The notes under the pieces: model-generated | What the model was told of the DNA's origin: nothing | The model's database searches: none | The model's input: the letters and a program-made list of their open reading frames with translations, nothing else | Shown here: positions 1 to 8,021 of the stretch, piece after piece | Layout of the letters: each line of letters opens with the position of its first letter | Numbering within the stretch: position 1 is the stretch's first letter | Position numbers and translations under genes: made by a program | Source of the DNA: Cytobacillus kochii | GTDB taxonomy: Bacteria; Bacillota; Bacilli; Bacillales; Cytobacillaceae | Direction of reading: 5' to 3' | Assembly: GCF_020171845.1 (NCBI RefSeq) | Contig: NZ_JAIVAM010000011.1 | Location: 1-64,000, forward strand | DNA: 64,000 nucleotides

Positions 1-105
1 CCGCCGCTAATCTTTGGGAGCAAGCTCCCTCAGATTCGCTCGACTTGCATGTATTAGGCACGCCGCCAGCGTTCGTCCTGAGCCAGGATCAAACTCTCCA
101 ATAAA
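1..105 (-). rRNA. 16S ribosomal RNA, 5' end (partial)
   Basis: Read on the minus strand the segment contains the universal bacterial 16S start GAGTTTGATCCTGGCTCAG followed by GACGAACGCTGGCGGCGTGC, so only the first ~105 nt of the gene lie in the window and the rest runs off the left edge. The mature 5' end is placed near 105 by analogy with the Bacillus TTTAT-GGAGAG start. It is transcribed downstream of the tRNA cluster. The leader (about 110-220) contains TTCTTTGAAAACTGAA, typical of Bacillus pre-rRNA leaders. Confidence 0.95.
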
Positions 106-222
106 GTGTTTGATTAGCTAATTTGCACCTATGGTGCTTTGTTGCTGATAAATCAGCTTTTTTAGAATTACGCTTGACGTTTTACGTTCGTTCAGTTTTC
201 AAAGAACAATCTTTTTCGGTAA

Positions 223-296
223 TGGAGCGGGTGAAGGGAATCGAACCCTCATCATCAGCTTGGAAGGCTGAGGTTTTACCACTAAACTACACCCGC
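223..296 (-). tRNA. tRNA-Gly (anticodon TCC)
   Basis: A full cloverleaf can be drawn on the minus strand, with acceptor GCGGGTG/CACCCGC, anticodon loop CTTCCAA and T-loop GGTTCGATTCC. The 3' CCA is encoded. It is the last tRNA before the 16S gene. Confidence 0.95.
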
Positions 297-321
297 ATTT
301 AATTAATTTGTTGGTTTCGCA

Positions 322-398
322 TGGTCGGGAAGACAGGATTCGAACCTGCGACCCCTTGGTCCCAAACCAAGTGCTCTACCAAGCTGAGCTACTTCCCG
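322..398 (-). tRNA. tRNA-Pro (anticodon TGG)
   Basis: Acceptor CGGGAAG/CTTCCCG, anticodon stem CTTGG/CCAAG around loop TTTGGGA, and T-arm GCAGGTTCGAATCCTGT. CCA is encoded. Confidence 0.95.
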
Positions 399-406
399 TA
401 AGTATA

Positions 407-483
407 TGGCGCGCCCGAGAGGAGTCGAACCCCTAACCTTTTGATCCGTAGTCAAACGCTCTATCCAATTGAGCTACGGGCGC
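407..483 (-). tRNA. tRNA-Arg (anticodon ACG)
   Basis: Acceptor GCGCCCG/CGGGCGC and anticodon loop CTACGGA flanked by TTTGA/TCAAA. The anticodon ACG is normally edited to ICG, decoding CGU/C/A. CCA is encoded. Confidence 0.95.
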
Positions 484-548
484 CTTGAAGCAACTCTATT
501 ATAATATCACACTAATTTTAATGAGTCAAGTATTTTTTAAAATCTTTT

Positions 549-635
<87 letters not shown>

Positions 636-650
636 ATAAATTGTTTAAGA

Positions 651-723
651 TGAGCCATGAAGGACTCGAACCTTCGACCCTCTGATTAAAAGTCAGATGC
701 TCTACCAACTGAGCTAATGGCTC
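651..723 (-). tRNA. tRNA-Lys (anticodon TTT)
   Basis: Acceptor GAGCCAT/ATGGCTC, anticodon stem TCTGA/TCAGA with loop CTTTTAA. Unlike most of its neighbours it lacks an encoded CCA, so CCA must be added by nucleotidyltransferase. Confidence 0.95.
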
Positions 724-730
724 ATAAAAA

Positions 731-805
731 TGGCTGGGCTAGCAGGGATCGAACCTGCGAATGACGGAATCAAAATCCGTTGCCTTACCGCTTGGCTATA
801 GCCCA
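731..805 (-). tRNA. tRNA-Gln (anticodon TTG)
   Basis: Acceptor TGGGCTA/TAGCCCA, anticodon stem ACGGA/TCCGT with loop TTTTGAT. CCA is encoded. Confidence 0.95.
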
Positions 806-816
806 TTATTAAGATA

Positions 817-893
817 TGGCGGTCCGGACGGGACTCGAACCCGCGACCTCCTGCGTGACAGGCAGGCATTCTAACCAACTGAACTACCGGACC
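817..893 (-). tRNA. tRNA-Asp (anticodon GTC)
   Basis: Acceptor GGTCCGG/CCGGACC, anticodon stem CCTGC/GCAGG with loop CTGTCAC. CCA is encoded. Confidence 0.95.
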
Positions 894-908
894 TAACCTT
901 TAAAAAGA

Positions 909-980
909 TGACCCCTACGGGATTCGAACCCGTGTTACCGCCGTGAAAGGGCGGTGTCTTAACCGCTTGACCAAGGGGCC
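909..980 (-). tRNA. tRNA-Glu (anticodon TTC)
   Basis: Acceptor GGCCCCT/AGGGGTC, anticodon stem CCGCC/GGCGG with loop CTTTCAC. No encoded CCA. Confidence 0.95.
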
Positions 981-1019
981 ATAACATAAAAAAAGAAAAA
1001 ACAAATATGTATATAAGAA

Positions 1020-1110
1020 TGGCGGAGAAGGAGGGATTTGAACCCTCGCGCCAGTTGCCCGACCTACACCCTTAGCAGGGGCGCCTCTTCAGCCACTTGA
1101 GTACTTCTCC
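1020..1110 (-). tRNA. tRNA-Ser (anticodon GCT)
   Basis: Class II tRNA with a long variable arm. Acceptor GGAGAAG/CTTCTCC, anticodon loop CTGCTAA between CGCCC and GGGTG. CCA is encoded. Confidence 0.94.
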
Positions 1111-1114
1111 AAAA

Positions 1115-1189
1115 TGGCTCCGCAGGTAGGATTCGAACCTACGACCGTTCGGTTAACAGCCGAATGCTCTACCACTGAGCTACTGCGGA
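1115..1189 (-). tRNA. tRNA-Asn (anticodon GTT)
   Basis: Acceptor TCCGCAG/CTGCGGA, anticodon stem TTCGG/CCGAA with loop CTGTTAA. CCA is encoded. It is the first gene of the tRNA-rRNA transcript. Confidence 0.95.
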
Positions 1190-1242
1190 ATATGTTAAAA
1201 GAGAATATGTAGTCAACAAGCACTGCCTTATCGACTCTTTAA

Positions 1243-1271
1243 ATTATAATTACCACCATGTAAAAAGTCAA
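1243..1271 (-). promoter_or_regulatory. SigmaA-type promoter of the tRNA/rRNA cluster
   Basis: On the minus strand TTGACT (1271-1266) and TATAAT (1248-1243) are separated by exactly 17 nt, about 55 nt upstream of tRNA-Asn. This near-consensus promoter fits a stable-RNA operon and no other gene starts here. No terminator is visible between it and the 16S gene. Confidence 0.8.
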
Positions 1272-1280
1272 GCATGAATT

Positions 1281-1736
1281 TCAATTATTTTTATCAGCAG
1301 ATATTAACACTAATTTGCCCATACATTGGCCACATCTATACTTGTTTGTGTTGATTCGACGTTTCCTTCTATAGAGTTGATTGCACTGGTTACATTTATA
1401 CATAATGTAAGAAACTTTCTGAGGTAAAGACGAACAATGCCTCGGTGCACCTACTTTAGCCATTAGCCTCCGAAAATCACTATCTCGATGTTGATAGCCT
1501 GCCCCAGCCAAATGCAGATGGTAATGACATAGTTCATGTTTAATAATACCAACTAATTCTTCCATTCCTAGATGCTGATAATATGTCGGATTAATTTCAA
1601 TGCGGTGATCAGACAGCATATATCGTCCTCCGGTTGTTCTTAATCTACTATTGAATTTCGCTGTATGACGAAAAGGAAGATCGAACCACCTCAAGGATAC
1701 TTCTTCAACTAACCTTTGTAATTCCTTATCACTCAT
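1281..1736 (-). CDS. SprT-like zinc metalloprotease-family protein (YdcK type)
   Basis: This ~151-residue protein has the zinc-metalloprotease signature HELCHYH (residues ~67-73), where the two His bind zinc and the Glu is catalytic. A C-terminal zinc ribbon follows with CNQC and CGQC pairs. The layout matches SprT-like proteins such as B. subtilis YdcK, which sits at the same place beside cmpA and tex. The ATG at 1736 is preferred because GAAAGGAG lies 6-8 nt upstream; an in-frame ATG at 1775 has no such site. SprT-family proteins are usually taken to be DNA-damage or protein-quality proteases, but the substrate of the bacterial form is not known. Confidence 0.88.
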   Translation of the reverse strand: MSDKELQRLVEEVSLRWFDLPFRHTAKFNSRLRTTGGRYMLSDHRIEINPTYYQHLGMEELVGIIKHELCHYHLHLAGAGYQHRDSDFRRLMAKVGAPRHCSSLPQKVSYIMYKCNQCNQLYRRKRRINTNKYRCGQCMGKLVLISADKNN

Positions 1737-1851
1737 TTCTTCACTCCTTTCAAGGATAAAATTAGCACGTGACAACCTATAGGCGCATACAATTGATATA
1801 CATTAGCATAGCATAAAGGATCGTGGAAAGTGAGAGAAAGGAGGCTATTCC

Positions 1852-1971
1852 ATGCCTGTTTGGTTACAGAACCAAATGAAACGTGCTTTCTTAGAGAAGG
1901 ACCGTTATCAAATTAAATTATTGAATCAATGCTGGTACTTTTATAGAAAGAAGCATTGTTCTGGTACGTAG
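1852..1971 (+). CDS. cmpA: Cortex morphogenetic protein CmpA
   Basis: A 39-residue ORF beginning MPVWLQNQMKRAFLEKD and containing QIKLLNQCWYFYRKKHC. This is the highly conserved sequence pattern of the B. subtilis spore protein CmpA. It is preceded by a strong AAAGGAGG site 8 nt before the ATG. In B. subtilis CmpA acts in the mother cell with the ClpXP pathway to remove misassembled SpoIVA and allow cortex assembly. Position between the sprT-like gene and tex is the same as in B. subtilis. It is easily missed because of its size. It implies that the host sporulates. Confidence 0.9.
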   Translation: MPVWLQNQMKRAFLEKDRYQIKLLNQCWYFYRKKHCSGT

Positions 1972-2008
1972 GAAACTCCTTCTCAAACAACCCCACAATG
2001 ATCTACAT

Positions 2009-2041
2009 AAAAAGCCGTTGGGGGAAATACCACGGCTTTTT
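2009..2041. terminator. Bidirectional rho-independent terminator (cmpA / tex)
   Basis: AAAAAGCCGT pairs with ACGGCTTTTT around a GC-containing loop, with A- and T-runs on the two sides. It separates the convergent cmpA (+) and tex (-) genes. Confidence 0.8.
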
Positions 2042-2049
2042 ATGCTTAT

Positions 2050-4215
2050 TTATTTACCTTGTTGGAGCATGGTTAACGCCACTCTGCCTTTTTGTTGATC
2101 TACCGAATCAACCCATACAGTAACAACATCACCAACAGATACGACATCTAATGGATGTTTCACAAACCGATTACTTAGCTTTGAGATATGGACTAACCCA
2201 TCTTGCTTCACGCCAATATCTACAAAAGCTCCGAAATCAACTACATTTCGGACAGTCCCTTGAAGTTCCATCCCTTCCTTCAAATCATCCAGCTTTAATA
2301 CTTCTTTCTTTAATAGCGGAGCAGGTAATTCATCCCTAGGGTCTCGACCAGGTTTCATTAATGCATCAATTATATCCTTGAGCGTTAATTCACCAATATT
2401 TAACTCTTCTGCTGTTTCTTTTATAGATAACTGGCTTAGCGCTTCGATTAATTGTGCAGAGCCTAAATCGTTAGAATTCATCTTTAACATTTTAAGCAAT
2501 TTACTTACTTCCCCATAGGTTTCAGGGTGAATCGATGTTCTGTCTAATGCTTCTTCTCCATCAACAATTCGTAAAAATCCAATGGCTTGCTCGTACGTTT
2601 TCGCGCCTAATCGAGGAATTTTCTTTAATTGTTTTCGATTAGTAAATTTGCCTTCTTCTTCTCTTTTCTTAACGATATTCGTTGCGACAGCCTTCGATAG
2701 ACCAGCTACATGTTGTAATAGCGATGGAGAAGCTGTGTTCACATTCACTCCAACTTGGTTTACAGCCGTCTCGACAACAAAATCTAATGATTCCGTTAAC
2801 CTTTTTTGAGAGACATCATGTTGGTATTGACCGACACCGACTGATTTAGGGTCAATTTTTACTAATTCAGCAAGTGGATCTTGTAGTCTCCTCCCTATTG
2901 AAACAGCGCTTCTTTCTTCAACTTGAAAGTCAGGGAATTCTTCACGTGCGATATCAGATGCGGAATAGACACTTGCCCCCGCTTCATTTACGATTAAATA
3001 ATAGATTTCTTCATTCAATTCTTTTAATAAGTCAGCAATAAACTGTTCTGTTTCTCTTGATGCCGTTCCATTACCTATGGCCACCATCTTCACTTCATAT
3101 GCTTTGAGCATGGAAAGGACTTTGTCTTTGGCTACACCTAATTTAGAAACAGGCGGATGAGGATAGATTACATCAATCTTTAATACCTTACCTGTTTCAT
3201 CAATGACCGCTAATTTGCAGCCTGTACGATAAGCTGGATCTACCGCAAGGACGACTTTCCCTTTTAGCGGTGGTTGTAAAAGGAGATTCTTAAGATTTTC
3301 AGAGAAAATTTTAATCGCTTGTTCCTCACCTTTTTCAGTAAGTTCACCCCTTAATTCTCTTTCAATTGATGGTTGAATTAAGCGTTTATAACCATCTTCA
3401 ATCGCCTCTTCCACAAATGGTACATTGATATGGTTTGATACAGTGATCCATTTTCGATTTAAATACTGTAAGATTGGCTCTTGTTCCACCTTAATACTGA
3501 CTTTCAGCACGCCTTCTTTTTCCCCACGATTGAATGCTAGTATACGGTGAGGAACAATCTTACCTACGTTTTCACTATAGTCATAATACATCTCATACAC
3601 ATGCTTTTCGTCGATGCTTTCATCTTTTACAGTTGATTCAATCATTCCTAGTTTATATGTTTTTTCGCGAATCCACTTCCTACTTTGCGCATCATCAGAT
3701 ACCATTTCTGCAATGATATCTCGCGCCCCCTGAAGAGCTTCTTCAACTGTTGTGACACCTTTTTCCTCATTTAGGAAGTGTGTTGCTTTTTCTTCAGGCG
3801 TATCATCATTTTGATAGGATAATAACCAAGTGGCTAATGGTTCTAGCTCTTTTTCTTTCGCTACGGTTGCTTTTGTTCTTCTTTTTTGTTTGTACGGACG
3901 ATATAAATCTTCTACTTCCTGCAATTTCTCCGCTTTTTCTATTTGATTAGATAATTCCGGGGTTAATTTCCCTTGCTCTTCTATTAACCTAAGTACTTCT
4001 TGTTTTCTCTGCTTTACGTTTTGTATGTATTGCCATCTTTCAACAATATCCTTGATTTGTACTTCATTTAACGCACCGGTCATTTCTTTTCGATAACGCG
4101 CAATAAACGGAACGGTATTTCCCTCTTCAATTAACGCGATGGTTCGATCAATTTGTTTTGTGGATAATGAAAATTCTTTTGCTATTCGTTCAAAAATATC
4201 TTTCTTATCATCCAT
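2050..4215 (-). CDS. tex: Tex-family transcription accessory / RNA-binding protein
   Basis: The 721-residue protein has the usual Tex length and order: N-terminal helix-turn-helix region with FIARYRKEMTG, a YqgF-like RNase H-fold domain around residues 320-450 (VVLAVDPAYRTGCKLAVID), helix-hairpin-helix repeats (~490-560), and a C-terminal S1 RNA-binding domain (~640-715, GTVRNVVDFGAFVDIGVKQDG). The start is supported by GGAAGGTGA 7 nt upstream. Tex proteins bind nucleic acid and affect transcription or RNA turnover; the exact role in Bacillaceae is unclear. It is the ydcI homologue by synteny. It is probably monocistronic, lying between two terminators. Confidence 0.95.
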   Translation of the reverse strand: MDDKKDIFERIAKEFSLSTKQIDRTIALIEEGNTVPFIARYRKEMTGALNEVQIKDIVERWQYIQNVKQRKQEVLRLIEEQGKLTPELSNQIEKAEKLQEVEDLYRPYKQKRRTKATVAKEKELEPLATWLLSYQNDDTPEEKATHFLNEEKGVTTVEEALQGARDIIAEMVSDDAQSRKWIREKTYKLGMIESTVKDESIDEKHVYEMYYDYSENVGKIVPHRILAFNRGEKEGVLKVSIKVEQEPILQYLNRKWITVSNHINVPFVEEAIEDGYKRLIQPSIERELRGELTEKGEEQAIKIFSENLKNLLLQPPLKGKVVLAVDPAYRTGCKLAVIDETGKVLKIDVIYPHPPVSKLGVAKDKVLSMLKAYEVKMVAIGNGTASRETEQFIADLLKELNEEIYYLIVNEAGASVYSASDIAREEFPDFQVEERSAVSIGRRLQDPLAELVKIDPKSVGVGQYQHDVSQKRLTESLDFVVETAVNQVGVNVNTASPSLLQHVAGLSKAVATNIVKKREEEGKFTNRKQLKKIPRLGAKTYEQAIGFLRIVDGEEALDRTSIHPETYGEVSKLLKMLKMNSNDLGSAQLIEALSQLSIKETAEELNIGELTLKDIIDALMKPGRDPRDELPAPLLKKEVLKLDDLKEGMELQGTVRNVVDFGAFVDIGVKQDGLVHISKLSNRFVKHPLDVVSVGDVVTVWVDSVDQQKGRVALTMLQQGK

Positions 4216-4340
4216 GTCTCTTCACCTTCCTAAGTGCAAACTGTACTATTGCTTTATTCTACCAAAATTTTAAAGGTAAAGCATTTTTGGCTATAGCCCC
4301 GTCTTGATTCGTGTTTTATGTAGAGTATAAAAGAGCAAAA

Positions 4341-4377
4341 CAAAAAGCTTGCTGATTGAAACAATCATTGCAAGCTT
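4341..4377 (-). terminator. Terminator of the sigB operon, overlapping the rsbX 3' end
   Basis: On the minus strand AAGCTTGC pairs with GCAAGCTT, and inside it CAATCA pairs with TGATTG around an AAA-type loop. It is followed by TTTTTGTTTTG. The 5' arm lies within the last codons of rsbX, so the stop codon is inside the hairpin. Confidence 0.88.
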
Positions 4378-4958
4378 CCGATTATAAATGTTGCATCGTC
4401 TATAAGATTCATGTTCTGCGCCCTAATTAACTTCGCAGTTGCTTCGATTGGTAAATATTTATTCATCAGTTTTTTTATACCAGAAATGGGGTATCCATCT
4501 GAAAACATCAAGAATTTAATTCCGTTTGTATAATCAAAACGGTGAATTTTAAATGCTTGACGCTTTCCTGACAAATAACCCGATGTTGGCAGAGGGTAAA
4601 TGAGCTTCTCAGTATCTCCATAAAAGAAAAAACGAATATTTCCAGTACAACAGTAGGCTAATTCTTTTGTGTGAAAATTAATCTTAATCACACCTACTGC
4701 AGCGCCTCTTTTATGTAAAAGTGACTGATTACTTAAATCCATAATGGTTGAAATATCTAAATCGTGATTTTCTCTAACGGTATTGACAACAGCAGATGAA
4801 GCTTCATTTGCATATTCTCCACTACCTAAACCATCAGCTAATACACAAATAAAATAATCATCAGTTGTGTGATAATAAAAAGAATCACCACAAACGGACT
4901 GACCACGTTTAGCAAGCTGATCGGTAATGACGTCCATTTGATGTGGATCATTCATCAT
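4365..4958 (-). CDS. rsbX: RsbX, PP2C-type phosphatase (feedback on the stressosome)
   Basis: A 197-residue PP2C/SpoIIE-type phosphatase with the motif FICVLADGLGSGEYAN near residues 31-46 and a later metal-binding GFSDG-like FSDG segment (LMFSDGYPISG). RsbX dephosphorylates RsbS-P and RsbR-P, resetting the stressosome after stress. It is the last gene of the operon and its ATG overlaps the sigB stop by 4 nt, giving translational coupling. Either of two adjacent ATGs (4958 or 4955) could be the start. The identification rests on the motifs and on position after sigB. Confidence 0.93.
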   Translation of the reverse strand: MMNDPHQMDVITDQLAKRGQSVCGDSFYYHTTDDYFICVLADGLGSGEYANEASSAVVNTVRENHDLDISTIMDLSNQSLLHKRGAAVGVIKINFHTKELAYCCTGNIRFFFYGDTEKLIYPLPTSGYLSGKRQAFKIHRFDYTNGIKFLMFSDGYPISGIKKLMNKYLPIEATAKLIRAQNMNLIDDATFIIGSLQ

Positions 4959-5752
4959 AGAATATACTCCGAGCCTTCATTTTCGGCATGGATGGCTTCT
5001 TGCAATTTTTTAATTGCTCTTCTTTGCAGCCTTGATACATGCATTTGAGAAATATCCAGTCTTTCCCCTGTTTCTTTTTGGCTTAGATTTTCTAGAAATG
5101 TATACTGGATAACTTGTTTCTCTCGGTCTGATAAAACATGCAACACTTTTTCAAGTACGAGCATTTGATTGACTTTTTCATAGCCATCATCCACATTACC
5201 GACAATATCCAGGAGCGTAACAGTACCACCGTCAGAATCAGCTTCAATGGAATGGTCAACTGATAACGCCTGATAACTTTTGCCCATCTCCATTGCTTCT
5301 AAAACTTCTTCTTCTGTTACTTCTAGAGCATCAGCAATTTCCTCGACCTTAGGCGAACGTTGCAAAGCAGTTGTTAATTCTTCCGCCGTAGCTTTAATCT
5401 TGGGCCCTAATTCTTTTATTCGTCTCGGTACATGCACGCTCCAAGTCTTGTCTCGTAAGAAACGTTTAATTTCACCGATGATTGTCGGAATAGCAAATGC
5501 TTCAAACGTTTTACCAAAAGAGGCGTCATATCTACGAATCGCACCAAGTAGTCCAATCACACCTACTTGAACAATATCTTCGTGATAAGGTCTACCTTTA
5601 GAATATTTTCGTGCGATGGATTCAACCAATTTGTAATACTGTTCAACAAGTTGTTCCTGTGCGTATTCGTCCTGATGTAATTGATATTGTTGTATGAGAT
5701 CATTAATCTCTTCTTTTGATCGTTGTTTAGGTTGAGATTGCTTCTGCATCAC
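4955..5752 (-). CDS. sigB: RNA polymerase sigma factor SigB (general stress)
   Basis: A 265-residue sigma70-family factor with region 2 (DIVQVGVIGLLGAIRRYD, FEAFAIPTIIGEIKRFLRD), region 3 (VHVPRRIKEL) and region 4 with a helix-turn-helix (SDREKQVIQYTFLENLSQKETG...ISQMHVSRLQRRA). It is held inactive by the anti-sigma factor RsbW and released when unphosphorylated RsbV takes RsbW away. The start overlaps the rsbW end by 26 nt. The order rsbV-rsbW-sigB-rsbX matches B. subtilis. It is probably autoregulated from the sigmaB promoter before rsbV. Confidence 0.97.
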   Translation of the reverse strand: MMQKQSQPKQRSKEEINDLIQQYQLHQDEYAQEQLVEQYYKLVESIARKYSKGRPYHEDIVQVGVIGLLGAIRRYDASFGKTFEAFAIPTIIGEIKRFLRDKTWSVHVPRRIKELGPKIKATAEELTTALQRSPKVEEIADALEVTEEEVLEAMEMGKSYQALSVDHSIEADSDGGTVTLLDIVGNVDDGYEKVNQMLVLEKVLHVLSDREKQVIQYTFLENLSQKETGERLDISQMHVSRLQRRAIKKLQEAIHAENEGSEYIL

Positions 5753-6200
5753 TCTCCACCTGCTCTCCTTCTAGGTACTTAGTCATAAAGACTGTTACAC
5801 CTTTTTGATGATGAATTTTCACTTCATCCATTAATGTTTCTATTAGGTAAAGGCCTAATCCTCCTTCTCGTAAAAATTCAACAGAATCATTTGCTTGGTA
5901 AGGACCTGCACTGTCTCTTGCTTGTTGAAAATCCAAGCTCTCACCTTCATCCGCAACCATGACTTCTAATTTATTTTTATAAAGGCCGAATCCTACAAGC
6001 ACTTCACCATTTTCGTTGTTTTTGTATGCATGCTGAACTGCATTTGTACAAGCTTCACTCGTTGCAATCTTCAAATCTTCAATTTCGTCATAGTTAAATC
6101 CCATTCTACTGGCAATACCAGATAAGGTTAATCTAATAATACCGACGTATTCCGGCTTCGATGGGATTTTCATCTCAATGTAGTCGTACGACTCGGTCAT
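5727..6200 (-). CDS. rsbW: RsbW, anti-SigB factor and serine kinase
   Basis: A 157-residue GHKL-type ATPase: the N box is DLKIATSEACTNAVQHAY (residues ~41-58), followed by VADEGE and GGLGLYLIETLMD (G1/G2 ATP-binding boxes). It binds either SigB or RsbV and phosphorylates RsbV on a serine. The ATG overlaps the rsbV stop by 4 nt. Length and motifs match RsbW of Bacillus. Confidence 0.96.
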   Translation of the reverse strand: MTESYDYIEMKIPSKPEYVGIIRLTLSGIASRMGFNYDEIEDLKIATSEACTNAVQHAYKNNENGEVLVGFGLYKNKLEVMVADEGESLDFQQARDSAGPYQANDSVEFLREGGLGLYLIETLMDEVKIHHQKGVTVFMTKYLEGEQVESDAEAIST

Positions 6201-6529
6201 TTCTTTTCACCTTCCATTTTGGTGCTGATATCAATAATGTCAGCAAGACCAGTAATTTCGAATAGCCTTTTTAAACGACTAGAAAGCCCAATGATTTTAA
6301 ATTGACCATCGTGCGCACGTACATTTTTAAAAAGTCCTACAAAAACACCTAACCCGGTGCTATCCATATAGGATACACCCGAAAGATCAACAATCATCTC
6401 CACATTATCTTTTTCAGAAAGCGGTATAAGTTCTTTCTTTAATTCTGGTGCAGTGTATACATCAATCTCTCCACCTACAGTTACCTCAGTAATATTTTGA
6501 TTATGATTTACATCTATATTAATGTTCAT
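6197..6529 (-). CDS. rsbV: RsbV, anti-anti-sigma factor (STAS domain)
   Basis: A 110-residue STAS-domain protein with the phosphorylation loop DLSGVSYMDSTGLGVFVGL; the serine in MDSTGLG (~Ser57) is the RsbW phosphorylation site in the family. RsbU dephosphorylates RsbV-P, allowing RsbV to capture RsbW. An AAAAGGTGG ribosome site precedes the ATG. A sigmaB promoter lies just upstream. Confidence 0.96.
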   Translation of the reverse strand: MNINIDVNHNQNITEVTVGGEIDVYTAPELKKELIPLSEKDNVEMIVDLSGVSYMDSTGLGVFVGLFKNVRAHDGQFKIIGLSSRLKRLFEITGLADIIDISTKMEGEKK

Positions 6530-6570
6530 ATTTTTTGCCCACCTTTTAGGAATAGCTGGTTACTCCTCAT

Positions 6571-6595
6571 TTACCCTTTTAATTTTAGCTTAAAC
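6571..6595 (-). promoter_or_regulatory. SigmaB-dependent promoter upstream of rsbV
   Basis: On the minus strand GTTTAA (6595-6590) and GGGTAA (6576-6571) are separated by 13 nt, matching the sigmaB consensus GTTTaa-N13-15-GGGTAt. The -35 hexamer contains the stop codon of rsbU. It lies 42 nt before the rsbV ATG, the same position as the autoregulatory sigmaB promoter of B. subtilis. Confidence 0.85.
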
Positions 6596-7603
6596 ATTTC
6601 TTCTTAATATAATTAAAGTAAAATCATCCCTTAATTGGAAATCTTGTAATTTTTCAAGTTCTTTATATACGTTTTGCACGATATTTTGTGCTTTTAAGTG
6701 TATATTTTTCTCGATTAAGGCCAATAATTCTTCACGTTCAATAAAGCCTTCTTTTGTTCTTGATTCAGTTACGCCATCAGACATCAAAATAATCATATCC
6801 CCAGGCATCACTTCTTTTTCGTACTTTCTATATTTCGTATTCTTTTCAATACCTAATAATAAACCCTTTGCAGGCAACTCAGAAAATGTCTGTGTTTCCG
6901 CATGATAAAACAAGCCCGGTTCGTGCCCAGCAGAGGCATAGGAAAAGATATGATGATCGATATGGTATGTGCCATAAAACATCGTAATAAACATAGTTAA
7001 ATCAACATTTTGTTCCACAACACGATTTAAATTCTCCAACACCAAAGTAGGTGTTTTACGATTTTCTGGTAAACTGTCCATAGCATATTTAATCATAGAC
7101 ATACAAAGGGCTGCTGGTAGCCCTTTTCCAATAACATCAGCTATTGCGATACTTACACTATTATTTTCATCCTCAACAAAATTAAAATAATCACCATTCA
7201 TATGTTTTGCTGGGACGCTGATTGCTCCAATATCCATGTCTTTTTTACATGGAATCTCTGTCCCAAGCAATGTTTTTTGCACATTAGCCGCGATTTCCAT
7301 TTCGGTTCTTAATTCCTGTTGAATATGTTTTAAATTTTGGTGTTCGCGGTAAGCAAAACCATATGCCACCATCACTTCAAGCAGTATATCAAAAGACTCC
7401 TGCATTCTATCGTTAAATTTTTCTGGAAACATCTCAGCCATAATATTTCTATGGATGCTGACAATTTCCTCTGGAGGAATGTTCCGTTCAATTGCATTCC
7501 TACTTAACTTTTGTCCTTGATATAATGCCTGCTCTGAACGGTCAGCTAAATAATTCGTTAATATCTCTCTATATTTGGACTCCAATTTCTGTCTGAAATC
7601 CAT
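6590..7603 (-). CDS. rsbU: RsbU, PP2C phosphatase of RsbV-P
   Basis: This 337-residue protein has an N-terminal helical RsbT-binding domain (~1-85), a coiled linker (LKHIQQELRTEMEIAANVQ), and a SpoIIE/PP2C phosphatase domain with MNGDYFNF, IADVIGKGLPAA and MILMSDGVTESR metal-binding motifs. RsbT binding activates it, and it then dephosphorylates RsbV-P. The gene follows rsbT by 12 nt and ends inside the sigmaB promoter of rsbV. Confidence 0.96.
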   Translation of the reverse strand: MDFRQKLESKYREILTNYLADRSEQALYQGQKLSRNAIERNIPPEEIVSIHRNIMAEMFPEKFNDRMQESFDILLEVMVAYGFAYREHQNLKHIQQELRTEMEIAANVQKTLLGTEIPCKKDMDIGAISVPAKHMNGDYFNFVEDENNSVSIAIADVIGKGLPAALCMSMIKYAMDSLPENRKTPTLVLENLNRVVEQNVDLTMFITMFYGTYHIDHHIFSYASAGHEPGLFYHAETQTFSELPAKGLLLGIEKNTKYRKYEKEVMPGDMIILMSDGVTESRTKEGFIEREELLALIEKNIHLKAQNIVQNVYKELEKLQDFQLRDDFTLIILRRNV

Positions 7604-7615
7604 CTCAAGTTCCCC

Positions 7616-8017
7616 CTAACGGAGCCATTTAATCGCCCTTATATCTGTACCTTCACCTGGGCTTGAATCTATTTGAAAATCATCCATCAGTCTTTTTACC
7701 CCTGGGAGACCTGCTCCTAGTCCGCCCGATGTCGAATATCCATCCTCCATTACTTGGCGCAAATCTTTAATACCTGGACCACTATCAATCGATAATAATC
7801 TTAGTCCCGTTTTGCCATTTTCATAGAGCTTCTCTATACAAATTTGACCTTGACCTGCATATAAGAATATGTTTCTCGCAAGTTCACTTATTGCTGTTGT
7901 AATTCTTGCTTGGTCAACCGTCCCAAAGCCCAGCTCTTTTGCAACATTCCTACCAAGCTGACGCGCTGAAACGATATCCCATTCATTGATTATTTTAACG
8001 CAGGATTGGTTGTCCAT
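7616..8017 (-). CDS. rsbT: RsbT, switch serine/threonine kinase
   Basis: A 133-residue GHKL kinase with N box ARITTAISELARNIFLYA, SIDSGPGI and SGGLGAGLPGVKRLMDDF. In the family, RsbT phosphorylates RsbS and RsbR in the stressosome and, when released, activates RsbU. It lies 4 nt after rsbS, between rsbS and rsbU as in B. subtilis. Confidence 0.96.
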   Translation of the reverse strand: MDNQSCVKIINEWDIVSARQLGRNVAKELGFGTVDQARITTAISELARNIFLYAGQGQICIEKLYENGKTGLRLLSIDSGPGIKDLRQVMEDGYSTSGGLGAGLPGVKRLMDDFQIDSSPGEGTDIRAIKWLR

Positions 8018-8021
8018 TCGG

